The position numbers and the translations under genes were made by a program. Below the pieces are notes generated by a model that saw nothing but the letters and a program-made list of their open reading frames with translations, did no database searches and was not told the origin of the DNA. DNA of 64,000 bases from Agrococcus sp. Marseille-P2731 (GTDB taxonomy: Bacteria > Actinomycetota > Actinomycetes > Actinomycetales > Microbacteriaceae). Below, piece by piece: positions 17,783 to 27,276 of this stretch. Positions within the stretch are counted from its first letter, which is position 1, and each line of letters starts with the position of its first letter. The stretch lies in NCBI RefSeq assembly GCF_900117395.1, contig NZ_FPEG01000002.1:738445-802444 (forward strand), in the 5' to 3' direction.

Positions 17783-18499
17783 CTGCACCTCATCGACATC
17801 CCCGGGGGCGAGCTCCGGCAGCGCGACGCGCGCACCGGCGCCGAGCGCGTCGTGCTCCTGCAGCCGTTCCGCCTCGCGCGCACCACGCTCGCGGACGACG
17901 ACGGCATCCCCGTGCACGGCCTGCGCTGGGTCGAGGCCATCGCGCGCTGCAACACCATGTCGGCGGATGCGGGCCTCACGCCCGCATACGACCTGACGGG
18001 CGCGCGGGTGGCATGGGACCCATCCGCCGACGGCTTCCGACTGCCGACCGAGGCCGAGTGGGAGCACGCCTGCCGCGCCGGCAGCGATGCACCGGTCTCG
18101 GCGCCGCTCGAGCGCTGCGCGTGGACCGCGATCGATGCCGTCGACGGGCCGCAGCCGGTCGCCGGCAAGGAGCCGAACGGCTTGGGGCTGCACGACATGC
18201 TCGGCAACCTCTGGGAGTGGTGCTGGGACTACGCGGATCCGGCGCGCTACGCCGACTACCGCTCCCTGCGCGGCGGCGGCTGGGCCGATCGGCCGTTCAG
18301 CGTGCGCGCCGGCGTGCGGCGCGGCACGGCGCCCGATGCGACGCTCGAGGACGTCGGCGTGCGGGTCGCGCAGGGCGCGGTCGCCGATCCCGGCGCAGCC
18401 GCCGCGCAGGGCTGGTCGGCTGCCGCGGATCGCGAGCGCGCGGCGATCCGCGGCCCGCTGCCCATCGGCTGGACTCCGCTCCGCGACCTGCTCGCGTGA
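17783..18499 (+). CDS. SUMF1/formylglycine-generating-enzyme-like protein, no catalytic cysteines
   Basis: The sequence follows the SUMF1 fold: IDIPGGEL, FRLPTEAEWEHACRAG, NGLGLHDMLGNLWEWC, RSLRGGGW and GVRVAQ. Family members include formylglycine-generating enzymes and EgtB-type proteins. The two active-site cysteines expected in the C-terminal part are absent (SVRAGVRRG there), so a true formylglycine-generating role is unlikely. The first normal start codon is the GTG at 17852, but that would cut off the conserved IDIPGG block. The frame is open up to the stop of the MFS gene, and a CTG at 17783 has GAGGG seven bases upstream, so I propose it as the start (238 residues). Confidence 0.75.
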   Translation: MHLIDIPGGELRQRDARTGAERVVLLQPFRLARTTLADDDGIPVHGLRWVEAIARCNTMSADAGLTPAYDLTGARVAWDPSADGFRLPTEAEWEHACRAGSDAPVSAPLERCAWTAIDAVDGPQPVAGKEPNGLGLHDMLGNLWEWCWDYADPARYADYRSLRGGGWADRPFSVRAGVRRGTAPDATLEDVGVRVAQGAVADPGAAAAQGWSAAADRERAAIRGPLPIGWTPLRDLLA

Positions 18500-18518
18500 C
18501 CCGGCGGCGCGCTCGCCG

Positions 18519-19307
18519 TCAGCCCTTCGCGCGCAACGGACCCTTGAAGACTCGCCAGGGGTGCGTCTGCGCGACGGGCTTGATGATCGTCTCGTCGATC
18601 GACACGTGGCCCGGCAGCGCGAGGATGTCGGTCATCACCTGCGCGACGTCATCGGCCGAGAGCGGGTCCTGCACGTCCTTGTAGACCGCATCCGCCTTCT
18701 CCTGGTCGCCCTCGAAGCGCACGAGCGAGAACTCCTCTGTCCAGACCATGCCGGGCGCGACCTCCATGACCCGGATCGGCTCGCCGTGGAGCTCGAGCCG
18801 CAGCACGTCGACGAGCTGCTTCTCGGCCGACTTCGCGGCGTTGTAGCCCGAGCCGCCGGGGTAGGCGACGGTCGCCGCGATGGAGGTCACCACCATGATC
18901 TCCGCGTAGCGCGCAGCGCCGTCAGGACCGGGCTCGGTGGATGCGCGCAGCAGCGGCAGCACCGCGTCGATCACGCGCTTCGTGCCGATGACGTTCGCCT
19001 CGAACATCCAGCGCCAGTCGTCGATCGTGGTCTCGGCGAGCTCTGCAGCACCCTTGGCGCCGCCGGCGACCTGTACGAGCCCCGTCGGCCGGAACTCGGC
19101 AGCCGCCGCAGCGAACTCGGCCACAGCGGCCTCGTCCGTCAGGTCCGCGACGAAGGTCTGGCACCCGGTGCCAGCAGCGAGCGCCTCGAGCCGCTCCGCT
19201 CGCCGCGCGACCGCGAGCACCTCCCAGCCGCGCGCGACCGCATGCCGCGCCACCGCCTCGCCGATGCCGCTCGATGCCCCCGTGACGATGATCCGCTTCT
19301 CGCTCAT
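18519..19307 (-). CDS. Short-chain dehydrogenase/reductase
   Basis: Classical SDR of 262 residues with the NAD(P)-binding motif TGASSGIG at residues 9-16. An NxxG-like segment is followed by the catalytic serine in VVTSIAATVAYPGGSG and the Tyr/Lys pair in YNAAKSA. I chose the ATG at 19307 rather than the TTG four codons earlier. Arginines after the second strand (VARRAERLEAL) suggest NADPH preference. It resembles the YdfG/serine 3-dehydrogenase type, but the substrate is not determined. It is divergent from metY across a 161-base gap. Confidence 0.9.
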   Translation of the reverse strand: MSEKRIIVTGASSGIGEAVARHAVARGWEVLAVARRAERLEALAAGTGCQTFVADLTDEAAVAEFAAAAAEFRPTGLVQVAGGAKGAAELAETTIDDWRWMFEANVIGTKRVIDAVLPLLRASTEPGPDGAARYAEIMVVTSIAATVAYPGGSGYNAAKSAEKQLVDVLRLELHGEPIRVMEVAPGMVWTEEFSLVRFEGDQEKADAVYKDVQDPLSADDVAQVMTDILALPGHVSIDETIIKPVAQTHPWRVFKGPLRAKG

Positions 19308-19468
19308 AGCGCCATGCAAGCAAACGAGATCAGATCGCGCCAGTCAAGCCGTCCGCGACGGCGAGTGTTACGCCGCGCGTCGTGGCCGGCTGGCGCTCGC
19401 CCGCCCGTCGCCGCAGGCTGGTGCGACGACCTCATCCTGGCTCGGCCAGGCCTCAGCAAGGAGACACC

Positions 19469-20803
19469 ATGAGCGACTGGAAGTTCGAGACCCTGCAGGT
19501 CCACGCGGGCGCGCAGCCCGACCCGACCACCAACGCGCGCATCACGCCCGTCTACCGCACCACCTCCTACGTGTTCGACAGCGCCGATCACGCCGCGCGC
19601 CTGTTCGGCCTCGCCGAGTTCGGCAACATCTACTCGCGCATCATGAACCCGACGAACGACGTCGTCGAGCAGCGCCTCGCCGCGCTCGAAGGGGGCAGCG
19701 CCGCCCTCCTGCTCGCCTCCGGCCAGTCGGCCACGACCTACGCCGTCCTCAACATCGCGAGCGCCGGCGACCACATCGTCTCCTCCTCGTCGATCTACGG
19801 CGGCACCTACAACCTCTTCAACTTCACCCTGCGCAAGCTCGGCATCGACGTGACCTTCGTCGAGGATCAGGACGACCTCGACGAGTGGCGCCGCGCCATC
19901 CGACCGGAGACCAAGGCGGTCTTCGCCGAGACCATCGGCAACCCGCGCATCAACCTGCTCGACATCGCCGGCGTCTCCTCCGTCGCCCACGAGGCAGGGC
20001 TGCCGCTCATCGTCGACAACACCATCGCGACGCCCTACCTGATCCGCCCGCTGGAGCACGGGGCCGACATCGTGGTCCACTCCGCGACCAAGTTCCTCGG
20101 CGGCCACGGCTCCGTCGTCGCCGGCGCGATCGTCGACGGCGGCCGCTTCGAGTGGTCGAAGTCCGACCGCTTCCCCGGCCTCACGACGCCCGACGAGTCC
20201 TACCACGGCGTCACCTTCACCGAGGCGCTCGGCGACGCGATCGCCTACATCATCAAGGCCCGCGTCACGCTCCTGCGCGACGTCGGCGCATCCGCCTCCC
20301 CCGACTCCGCCTGGCAGCTGCTGCAGGGCATCGAGACGCTCTCGCTGCGCCTCGACCGCCACGTCGCGAACGCCACCGCCGTCGCACGGTTCCTCGAGGC
20401 GCACCCGCAGGTCGCGGGCGTGCACTACGCGGGCCTGCCCTCGAGCCCCTGGTACGAGCGCGGCACCGAGATCGCCCCGCGCGGCACCGGTGCGGTGCTC
20501 TCGTTCGAGCTCGTCGGCGGCGTCGAGGCCGGCAAGGCCCTCGTCGAGGCGCTCGAGCTCTTCAGCCACCTCGCGAACATCGGCGACGTGCGCTCGCTCG
20601 TCATCCACCCCGCCTCCACGACGCACGCCCAGCTCACCCCTGAGCAGCAGCTGACCGCAGGCGTCACCCCGGGCCTCGTGCGCCTCTCGGTCGGCATCGA
20701 GCACGCCGACGACCTCATCGCCGACCTCTCCCGCGGCCTCGAGGCCGCAGCGGCGAAGGCAGCGGCGGCGAAGGCCGCAGCCGTCGAGGGCGCGGCGGTC
20801 TGA
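19469..20803 (+). CDS. metY: O-acetylhomoserine aminocarboxypropyltransferase (sulfhydrylase)
   Basis: PLP enzyme that makes homocysteine from O-acetylhomoserine and sulfide in direct-sulfhydrylation methionine synthesis. The N-terminus [20 protein letters not shown] and the later [15 protein letters not shown] are characteristic of the MetY branch. The PLP-binding lysine is in [11 protein letters not shown]. The start is the ATG at 19469 with AAGGAG six bases upstream. The length is 444 residues, including a repetitive Ala/Lys tail ([13 protein letters not shown]) not expected in the family. It lies immediately upstream of metX, which supplies its substrate. Confidence 0.95.
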   Translation: MSDWKFETLQVHAGAQPDPTTNARITPVYRTTSYVFDSADHAARLFGLAEFGNIYSRIMNPTNDVVEQRLAALEGGSAALLLASGQSATTYAVLNIASAGDHIVSSSSIYGGTYNLFNFTLRKLGIDVTFVEDQDDLDEWRRAIRPETKAVFAETIGNPRINLLDIAGVSSVAHEAGLPLIVDNTIATPYLIRPLEHGADIVVHSATKFLGGHGSVVAGAIVDGGRFEWSKSDRFPGLTTPDESYHGVTFTEALGDAIAYIIKARVTLLRDVGASASPDSAWQLLQGIETLSLRLDRHVANATAVARFLEAHPQVAGVHYAGLPSSPWYERGTEIAPRGTGAVLSFELVGGVEAGKALVEALELFSHLANIGDVRSLVIHPASTTHAQLTPEQQLTAGVTPGLVRLSVGIEHADDLIADLSRGLEAAAAKAAAAKAAAVEGAAV

Positions 20804-20882
20804 CCAGCAACCCAGGAACGAGCGGCGCGCGCACGACCGGCGCTCCGCAGCAGCGATCCGACGACGCAGAGGGCGGGCACCC

Positions 20883-22127
20883 GTGGACTGGCAGCTGAGC
20901 GACGACGCGCAGCCGGCCTCCAGGGTGCCCGCCGCTCGGCTCGCGGAGCTCGGCTCCGGTCCCGGCTCGGCGCCGGGCGCCTGGCTCGGCTCCGAGCGCG
21001 CTCCGGTGCCCGTCACCGGCGCCTGGCGGCCCGGTGACGACCCTGGCGAGCGCCGCTTCGCCCGCATCGGCGACCTCGACGTCGAAGCGGGCGGCACGAT
21101 CGCGGATGCGGTTGTCGCCTACGAGACGTGGGGCACGCTCGACGAGACCCGCGGCAACGCGGTGCTCGTGCTCCACGCGCTCACCGGGCACAGCCACGTG
21201 CGCGGCCAGGCCGGCCCCGGGCATCCGACCGCCGGCTGGTGGGAGGAGGTCGTGGGCCCCGGGCTCGCGATCGACACCGACCGGCACTTCGTCGTCGCGC
21301 CCAACATGCTCGGCGGCTGCCAGGGCACCACGGGCCCGGCCTCGCTGGGGCCCGACGGGGTCGAGCTGGGCTCGCGGTTCCCCCGCGTCACGGTGCGCGA
21401 CCAGGTCGAGGCGCAGCGTCGGCTCGCCGACCGGCTCGGCATCGAGCGCTGGCACGCCGTCGTGGGCGGGTCGATGGGCGGCATGCACGCGCTCGAGTGG
21501 GCGGTCACGCATCCCGAGCGCGTCGGCAGCGCGGCCCTGCTCGCCTCCAACGCAGCGACCTCCGCCGACCAGATCGCGCAGAACACGCTGCAGATCGAGG
21601 CCGTCGCGAACGACCCAGGCTGGCTGGGCGGCGACTTCTACGACCTGCCGGGGCACGCCGGTCCGGGTCGCGGCCTCGCGCTCGCCCGCCGCATGGCCAT
21701 GCTCGGCTACCGCTCCCAGCAGGAGCTCAACGAGCGCTTCCGGCGCGAGTGGCAGTCGAGCGTCGACCCGCTCGCCGGCGGGCGGTTCCAGGTCGAGTCC
21801 TACCTCGACGTGCACGGCAACCGCTTCACCCGCCGGTTCGACGCGGGCTCCTACGTGCGGCTCGTCGACGCCATGACCACCCACGACGTGGGCCGCGGGC
21901 GCGGCGGCGTCGAGGCGGCGCTCGAGCGCATCACCTCACCGACGCTCGTCGTCGGCATCTCCAGCGATCGGCTCTTCCCGGTCGCCGACCAGCGCCGCCT
22001 CGCCGCCGGCATCCCGACGAGCACCTCCGGCACCGAACCCGTCGTGCTCGAGAGCGGCTTCGGCCACGACGCCTTCCTCATCGAGTCGGGCCGCGTTGGC
22101 GACCTGCTCGCGTCGCTCATCGCCTGA
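20883..22127 (+). CDS. metX: Homoserine O-acetyltransferase
   Basis: Acetylates homoserine, the activated intermediate for MetY. It is an alpha/beta-hydrolase-fold enzyme of 414 residues. Motifs include LVLHALTGHSHV, NMLGGCQGTTGP, the nucleophile elbow VVGGSMGGMHALEW, the acid in GISSDRLFP and the histidine in GFGHDAFLIE. The start is a GTG at 20883 with AGAGGG upstream. About 45 N-terminal residues rich in Gly/Ser/Pro precede the conserved region. The 79-base gap after metY suggests one operon. Its 3' end overlaps the convergent GT87-like frame by 192 bases. Confidence 0.95.
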   Translation: MDWQLSDDAQPASRVPAARLAELGSGPGSAPGAWLGSERAPVPVTGAWRPGDDPGERRFARIGDLDVEAGGTIADAVVAYETWGTLDETRGNAVLVLHALTGHSHVRGQAGPGHPTAGWWEEVVGPGLAIDTDRHFVVAPNMLGGCQGTTGPASLGPDGVELGSRFPRVTVRDQVEAQRRLADRLGIERWHAVVGGSMGGMHALEWAVTHPERVGSAALLASNAATSADQIAQNTLQIEAVANDPGWLGGDFYDLPGHAGPGRGLALARRMAMLGYRSQQELNERFRREWQSSVDPLAGGRFQVESYLDVHGNRFTRRFDAGSYVRLVDAMTTHDVGRGRGGVEAALERITSPTLVVGISSDRLFPVADQRRLAAGIPTSTSGTEPVVLESGFGHDAFLIESGRVGDLLASLIA

Positions 22128-23303
22128 GAGCGCGAACGGGCCGCGGCGGGCGGCGCGCACGAGCATGACGACCGCGCCCACCAGGATGCCGACGTGCACG
22201 AGGTTGCGGAGCGTCAGCAGCAGCACCGCGAGCGGGTCGGCGACGACGAGCCACTCGTACGTCCACGGGAACTGCAGCTGCGTGAGCAGCGCGACGAGCC
22301 CGATCGCTCCGACGCCGATCCAGTGACGCCGCGCGCCCGCCTCGGCGAGCAGCAGCGCCGGCAGCGTCAGCCACAGCACGAACTGCGGCGAGCCGACCTT
22401 GTTCGTCACGATCAGCGCCGCCACGAGGGCCACCGCGAGCCAGACGATCGCCTCGTGCCGATGCGCGCGCCGCACGGCGACCGCGCCCAGCACGCAGAGC
22501 GCGGCGACGGCGGCGACGAGCACGGGTGTCGCGAGCTCGGCCACCTGCGAGACGCCGTCGTAGTCGATCTGGAAGGTGTAGATCTGCCGGTCGAAGTAGA
22601 CGTAGCCGTCGCCGAAGGCCGCGAGCCACATGAACGGCGTCGCGGCGACCGCCTCGATCTGCAGGCCGCGGTCGCCCTGCTGGAAGAGGAATGAGAGCGC
22701 GTGCTCCGAGCCCAGCAGCGCGGCGACCGCGAGCACTGCCCCCGACACGAGCGCGCCGGCGAGCAGGATCCTGCCGCGCTCGCGTCGGGCGATGAGCATC
22801 GCCAGGTACAGCACGCCCGGCCAGACCTTCATCCAGGCGGCGACCGTGAAGGCCGCGGCCGCCCACCCCGTCCTGCCCTGGCGCAGCACAGCCAGGCCGA
22901 TGATGCACACCGCCACGGCGACCGTGTCGATGCGGCCGAGCGCGACGGGCCCGAGCGCGACCTGCAGCCCCAGCCACACCCACGCGAGCACGTGTCCCCT
23001 GGGCATGCGCAGCAGCAGCGCGAACGCGACCGCGTCGAGCGCCGTGACCATGAGCATCCACACGAGCGGCAGCGCATCCGTGCCCAGGACGTTCGAGACC
23101 AGGATCGGCACCCACGCCAGGAGCGGGTAGACCCACTCGACGTCGATCCCGAGCCAGCCGCCCTCGACGCTCTGCTGCACCCAGAACGGGTACACGGTGC
23201 GCACGTCGCCGTAGGCGTCGGTGACGCTCGGGATGTTCAGGATCGCGAGCAGGGCGTGCACGCCGCCGAAGGCGAGCCACGCCCAGCTGCGCGATGGCTT
23301 CAG
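21936..23303 (-). CDS. GT87-like (DUF2029) polytopic mannosyltransferase-type membrane protein
   Basis: About 455 residues with roughly 10-12 hydrophobic helices. It resembles polyprenol-phosphate-mannose-dependent GT-C enzymes of the DUF2029 group. Supporting blocks are YPFWVQQSVEGG in the first loop, FTVAAWMKVWPGVLYLAML and TNKVGSPQFVLWL. No ATG lies near the start. A CTG at 23303 has AGGAGG five bases upstream and overlaps the stop of the preceding gene (CTGA), so I take it as the start; a GTG at 23258 is the alternative. The frame has no stop until 21936, so the last ~60 codons are antisense to metX. That tail is hydrophilic and may not be conserved. Confidence 0.75.
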   Translation of the reverse strand: MKPSRSWAWLAFGGVHALLAILNIPSVTDAYGDVRTVYPFWVQQSVEGGWLGIDVEWVYPLLAWVPILVSNVLGTDALPLVWMLMVTALDAVAFALLLRMPRGHVLAWVWLGLQVALGPVALGRIDTVAVAVCIIGLAVLRQGRTGWAAAAFTVAAWMKVWPGVLYLAMLIARRERGRILLAGALVSGAVLAVAALLGSEHALSFLFQQGDRGLQIEAVAATPFMWLAAFGDGYVYFDRQIYTFQIDYDGVSQVAELATPVLVAAVAALCVLGAVAVRRAHRHEAIVWLAVALVAALIVTNKVGSPQFVLWLTLPALLLAEAGARRHWIGVGAIGLVALLTQLQFPWTYEWLVVADPLAVLLLTLRNLVHVGILVGAVVMLVRAARRGPFALSGDERREQVANAARLDEEGVVAEAALEHDGFGAGGARRDAGGEAALVGDREEPIAGDADDERR

Positions 23304-24340
23304 AAGAGCCTCCTGGTGGCGTCGCGGACCTCGCCGACGAGCTCCTCGATGATGTCCTCCAGGAACAGCAGCCCGGTCGTCTCGCCCTGCTCGTCGAACG
23401 AGCGCGCGATGTGCGCCCCGGTCGAGCGCATCAGCGCGAGCGCGTCCTCGACCTCCGCGTCCTGGTAGATCGAGGCGAGCTGGCGGATGCGCTTCGCCGG
23501 CACGGGCAGGTCGGCGTGCGCGTCGTCGGCCCCGAGCACGTCCTTGATGTGCACGTAGCCGCTCGGGGTGCCGTCGGCATCCGTCACCACGTAGCGCGAG
23601 AAGCCGCGCTCGCGCACCGCCGCCTCGATGTCGGTCGGCGTCGCGCCGGGCGCGAGCGTGACGATGTCCTCGAGCGGCAGCGCCACGTCGCGCACGCGAC
23701 GGGCCGTGAACTCGAAGGTGCGGCTGATGGCGCCGGTCGGGTCGAACAGCAGCCCCTCGCGCTTCGAGGTCTCGACGATCGTCTCGACCTCGTCGATCGT
23801 GAAGGCGCTCGCCGCCTCGTCGACGGGCTGCACGCCGAACAGGCGCAGGATGCCGTTGGCGACCGCGTTCATCACCCAGATGATGGGCTTGAAGATGCGG
23901 GAGATCAGCACGAGCGGCGGGGCGAGCAGCAGCACGGCGCGGTCGGGCACCGTGAAGGCGGCGTTCTTCGGCACCATCTCGCCGAGCACGACGTGCAGGT
24001 AGGTGACGATCAGCAGCGCGATCACGAACGCGACCACGGAGACGACCTCGGGGGCCAGCCCCGTCCAGGACAGCGGACCCTCGAGCAGGTGGTGGATCGC
24101 CGGCTCTGAGACGTTCAGGATCAGCAGCGAGCAGATGGTGATGCCGAGCTGGCACATGGCCAGCATGAGCGAGACGTGCTCCATCGCCCAGAGCGCGAGC
24201 TTCGCAGCCGCGTTGCCGCGGTCGGCGAGCGGCTCGATCTGGCTGCGCTTGGCAGAGATGACGGCGAACTCGGCGCCGACGAAGAAGGCGTTCGCCACCA
24301 GCAGGATGACGAGCCACATGATGCCCAGCCAGTCGTTCAT
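23300..24340 (-). CDS. CNNM/CorC-family protein, short form
   Basis: A 346-residue member of the CNNM transporter family linked to Mg2+ or Co2+ efflux. The N-terminal DUF21 membrane domain has four hydrophobic segments and the pattern FFVGAEFAVISAKRSQIE and VVLGEMVPKNAAF. Two CBS domains follow (about residues 205-340). It lacks the C-terminal CorC_HlyC domain that its neighbour has. It overlaps that neighbour by four bases (ATGA), so the pair is coupled and may form a hetero-oligomer. The stop overlaps the proposed CTG start of the GT87-like gene. Confidence 0.9.
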   Translation of the reverse strand: MNDWLGIMWLVILLVANAFFVGAEFAVISAKRSQIEPLADRGNAAAKLALWAMEHVSLMLAMCQLGITICSLLILNVSEPAIHHLLEGPLSWTGLAPEVVSVVAFVIALLIVTYLHVVLGEMVPKNAAFTVPDRAVLLLAPPLVLISRIFKPIIWVMNAVANGILRLFGVQPVDEAASAFTIDEVETIVETSKREGLLFDPTGAISRTFEFTARRVRDVALPLEDIVTLAPGATPTDIEAAVRERGFSRYVVTDADGTPSGYVHIKDVLGADDAHADLPVPAKRIRQLASIYQDAEVEDALALMRSTGAHIARSFDEQGETTGLLFLEDIIEELVGEVRDATRRLF

Positions 24341-25659
24341 CGCTCGACCTCCGTGGTCTCGGTCGACGCATCGGATGCGGCGATGTGGCGCACGCGGTCC
24401 ACGCGGCGGCCGTCGATGCGCTCGACGCGCAGCGTGCCGCCCTCGATCGCGACGGTGTCGCCGACCACCGGCAGGCTGCCGAGCTCGGCCATGATGAAGC
24501 CGCCGACGGTCTCGTAGGGGCCGTCCTCGGGGATCTCGATGCGGGCGCGCTCGCGCAGCTCGTCGGGGCGCAGCTCGCCGGGGAAGGTCGTCCAGCCAGG
24601 CCCGTGGATGACGTCGACGTGCAGGCGGTCGTGCTCGTCGGAGACCTCGCCGACGACCTCCTCGACGAGATCCTCGAGCGTCGCGATGCCGGCGGTGCCG
24701 CCGTACTCGTCGACGACGATCGCAAGCTGGTAGCCGCTCTCCTTGAGGTCGGAGAGCAGCGCGTCGAGGTGCACCGAGTCGGGCACGCGGTGCGGATCCT
24801 CGGCGATCGCTGCGACGGGCACGTCGGCGCGGCGGTCGCGGGGCACCGAGATCGCCTGCTTGACGTGGGCGATGCCGATCACCTCGTCGAGGTCGCCGTC
24901 GATCACGGGGAAGCGGGAGAAGCCGGTCGCGTGCGCCAGGGTGACGAGGTCGGCGACCGAGTCGCCTCGCTCGATCGCCTCGACCCGCGGGCGCGGCGTC
25001 ATGACGTCGCCGGCGGTGAGCTCCGAGAAGCGCAGGGTGCGCGAGAGCAGCGTCGCCGCATCGGCGTCGAGCGCGCCCTCCATGGCGCTGCGGCGCACGA
25101 GCGTGGAGAGCTCCTCCGCGGTGCGGGCACCGGAGAGCTCCTCCTTCGGCTCGATGCCGATCGAGCGCAGGATGCCGTTCGCGGAGCCGTTGAGCGCGAG
25201 CACCGCTGGCTTGAAGATCGCGGTGAACGCGCGCTGGAAGGGCGTGACGCCGATCGCCGTGCCGAGCGGCTTGGCGAGCGCGAGGTTCTTGGGCACGAGC
25301 TCGCCGACGATCATCGAGAGGATCGTCGCACCGGTCATGGCGATGACGCTCGAGGCCGGGCCGGCCACGCCCTCGGAGAGACCCCAGGAGATGAGCACGG
25401 GGCTCAGCAGCCGCGAGATCGCGGGCTCCATCGTGTAGCCGGTCAGGAGCGTCGTGAGCGTGATGCCCAGTTGCGCGCTCGAGAGGTGCGTCGAGGTCTG
25501 CTTGAGCGCCTTGATCGTGCCGTCGAGGCGCTTCTCGCCGCGCTCGCGGCGCGCTTCGACATCCGATCGGTCGAGGTTCACCAGCGCGAACTCGCTGGCG
25601 ACGAAGAGGCCGGTTCCGATCGTCAGGATGACGCCGATGGAGATGAGGATGAGGTCCAT
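24337..25659 (-). CDS. CNNM/CorC-family protein, full-length form
   Basis: A 440-residue protein with the full architecture. The DUF21 membrane domain is at residues 1-~190 ([33 protein letters not shown]). A pair of CBS domains is at about 210-340 ([39 protein letters not shown]). A C-terminal CorC_HlyC domain is at about 350-430 ([19 protein letters not shown]). Proteins of this type take part in divalent-cation export or resistance. It is the first gene of a minus-strand operon with the short paralogue. Confidence 0.93.
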   Translation of the reverse strand: MDLILISIGVILTIGTGLFVASEFALVNLDRSDVEARRERGEKRLDGTIKALKQTSTHLSSAQLGITLTTLLTGYTMEPAISRLLSPVLISWGLSEGVAGPASSVIAMTGATILSMIVGELVPKNLALAKPLGTAIGVTPFQRAFTAIFKPAVLALNGSANGILRSIGIEPKEELSGARTAEELSTLVRRSAMEGALDADAATLLSRTLRFSELTAGDVMTPRPRVEAIERGDSVADLVTLAHATGFSRFPVIDGDLDEVIGIAHVKQAISVPRDRRADVPVAAIAEDPHRVPDSVHLDALLSDLKESGYQLAIVVDEYGGTAGIATLEDLVEEVVGEVSDEHDRLHVDVIHGPGWTTFPGELRPDELRERARIEIPEDGPYETVGGFIMAELGSLPVVGDTVAIEGGTLRVERIDGRRVDRVRHIAASDASTETTEVER

Positions 25660-25774
25660 CAGCGGATCGGATCCGGCTCGGGACTATGACTGCAGTCGTC
25701 GTTCACGCGGGGAATCCTACCGAACCCAGCCCCCGCATCGCCCCGTGCACCACCGCCGCGCCGCGGCGCGGGCG

Positions 25775-27217
25775 TCACCAGCTGACCGGCAGCGCCTTGC
25801 CCTCCTCGTAGCCGGCCGCCGACTGCACGCCGACGCGCGCGCGGTCGCGGAACTCCGGCACCGATGAGGCGCCTGCGTAGGTGAAGGACGAGCGCACGCC
25901 GGAGGTGATCATGTCGACGAGGTCCTCGACGCTCGGGCGCTGCGGGTCGAGCAGGATCGTGGACGACGAGATGCCCTCTGCGAAGAGCGTCTTGCGCGCC
26001 AGCTCGTAGGCGTCGAGCCCGCCGAAGCGCCCCACCACGGCCTTCGTGGAGGCCATGCCCCACGACTCCTTGTAGAGCCGGCCCAGCTCGTCGCGCTGCA
26101 ACCGACCAGGCGCCTCGATCGTGCCGGCGAACCAGGAGCCGACCATGACGCTCGACGCGCCTGCTGCGAGCGCGAGCGCGACGTCGCGGGGGTAGCGCAC
26201 GCCGCCGTCGGCCCACACCCGCGCGCCCAGCTCGAGCGCGGTCGCGGCCGTGTCGAGCACCGCGGAGAACTGCGGGCGGCCCACCGCCGTCATCATGCGG
26301 GTCGTGCACATGGCACCGGGACCGACGCCCACCTTCAGGATCGATGCGCCTGCTGCGACCAGGTCGCGCACGCCGTCGGAGGAGACGACGTTGCCGGCCG
26401 CGACCGGCACCGCGTCGCCGATCGCCGCGCGCACACCCTCCAGGGCGCGCACCATGCCGCCCTGGTGCCCGTGCGCGGTGTCGACGACGATGACGTCGAC
26501 GCCGGCCTCGACGAGCGCGGCGGCCTTCGCGCCCGGGTCGCCGTTGATGCCGACGGCAGCTGCGACGCTCAGGCGTCCGGATGCGTCCAGTGCAGGTCGG
26601 TAGATGTCGAGCCGCAGCGCTCCGAGGCGGGAGGCGACGCCGACGCACCGGCCGCCCTCGACGACCGGCGCCACCGAGACGCCCTCGCGCTCGAGCGCGG
26701 CGAACATCGCGCGGCCGTCGGCGACGTCGGCGAGCGAGAGCTGCGGCAGCTGCGAGTGCAGCAGGTCCCCGAGCGCGGCGTCCGGCAGCGCCGAGGCGAG
26801 CCGCTCCGCCGGGATGGCGCCCAGCAGCGCACCGTCGGCGTCCTCGACCACGACGCAGTGGCCGGCGATCGCGGGCACGCGCTCGAGCACCTCGGCGACG
26901 ACGTCCTGCGGGCCCGCGAGGTGCGGCGACTCGAGGCCGATCGGCTGCGCCTTCACCCAATCGATGGAGGCGATGGTCTCTTCGAGCGGCGGATCCTGCG
27001 TGAGGACCGCGAGCCCACCGCGGCGGGCGAGGCTCGAGGCCATGCGGGGGCCGGTGACCGAGTTCATGTTCGCGGCGACGATCGGGAGGGTGGCGGTCGT
27101 GCCGTCATCGGGCGAGAGGTCCACGCTCATGCGCGAGCCGAGGTCGCTGCGGCTGGGGACCAGGAAGACGTCGGAGTAGGTCAGGTCGTGCTCGGGGACG
27201 TCGTCGATGAATCGCAT
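25775..27217 (-). CDS. guaB1: GuaB1 family IMP dehydrogenase-related protein (probable GMP reductase)
   Basis: A 480-residue (beta/alpha)8-barrel protein of the IMPDH/GMPR family with a CBS pair inserted at about residues 95-215. The catalytic cysteine loop is GVGPGAMCTTRMMTAVG. The phosphate-binding ADGGVRYPRDVALALAAGA and the N-terminal TYSDVFLVPSRSDL and VAANMNSVTGPRMA match the actinobacterial GuaB1 branch rather than GuaB2. Mycobacterial GuaB1 is reported to act as a GMP reductase, so I infer purine salvage from GMP to IMP. Its start is the ATG at 27217. Confidence 0.9.
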   Translation of the reverse strand: MRFIDDVPEHDLTYSDVFLVPSRSDLGSRMSVDLSPDDGTTATLPIVAANMNSVTGPRMASSLARRGGLAVLTQDPPLEETIASIDWVKAQPIGLESPHLAGPQDVVAEVLERVPAIAGHCVVVEDADGALLGAIPAERLASALPDAALGDLLHSQLPQLSLADVADGRAMFAALEREGVSVAPVVEGGRCVGVASRLGALRLDIYRPALDASGRLSVAAAVGINGDPGAKAAALVEAGVDVIVVDTAHGHQGGMVRALEGVRAAIGDAVPVAAGNVVSSDGVRDLVAAGASILKVGVGPGAMCTTRMMTAVGRPQFSAVLDTAATALELGARVWADGGVRYPRDVALALAAGASSVMVGSWFAGTIEAPGRLQRDELGRLYKESWGMASTKAVVGRFGGLDAYELARKTLFAEGISSSTILLDPQRPSVEDLVDMITSGVRSSFTYAGASSVPEFRDRARVGVQSAAGYEEGKALPVSW

Positions 27218-27276
27218 GCCTCCAGGGTATTCGGCCGGTCGGCTGGGCGAGGCCCGCGGCGGCGAGGGGCGGGCGC

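Noticed and set aside
17783..18499. Functional formylglycine-generating or sulfatase-activating enzyme
   Set aside because: The active-site cysteines are missing and no sulfatase gene is in the window.
19308..19468. SAM riboswitch in the metY leader
   Set aside because: The leader is G+C-rich and has GCCAGTCAAGCC and GCGACGACC segments faintly like SAM-IV, but I could not find the conserved core. An Infernal search with the SAM clan models would decide.
21936..24725. A single 929-residue minus-strand protein
   Set aside because: Its upstream half is out of frame with, and inside, two real CNNM genes. Only the part from 23303 has a membrane-protein pattern.
25756..25771. CCGCGCCGCGGCGCGG palindrome as terminator of guaB1
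   Set aside because: Perfect palindrome without a loop, so a hairpin would lose several pairs; such sequences are expected by chance at this G+C.
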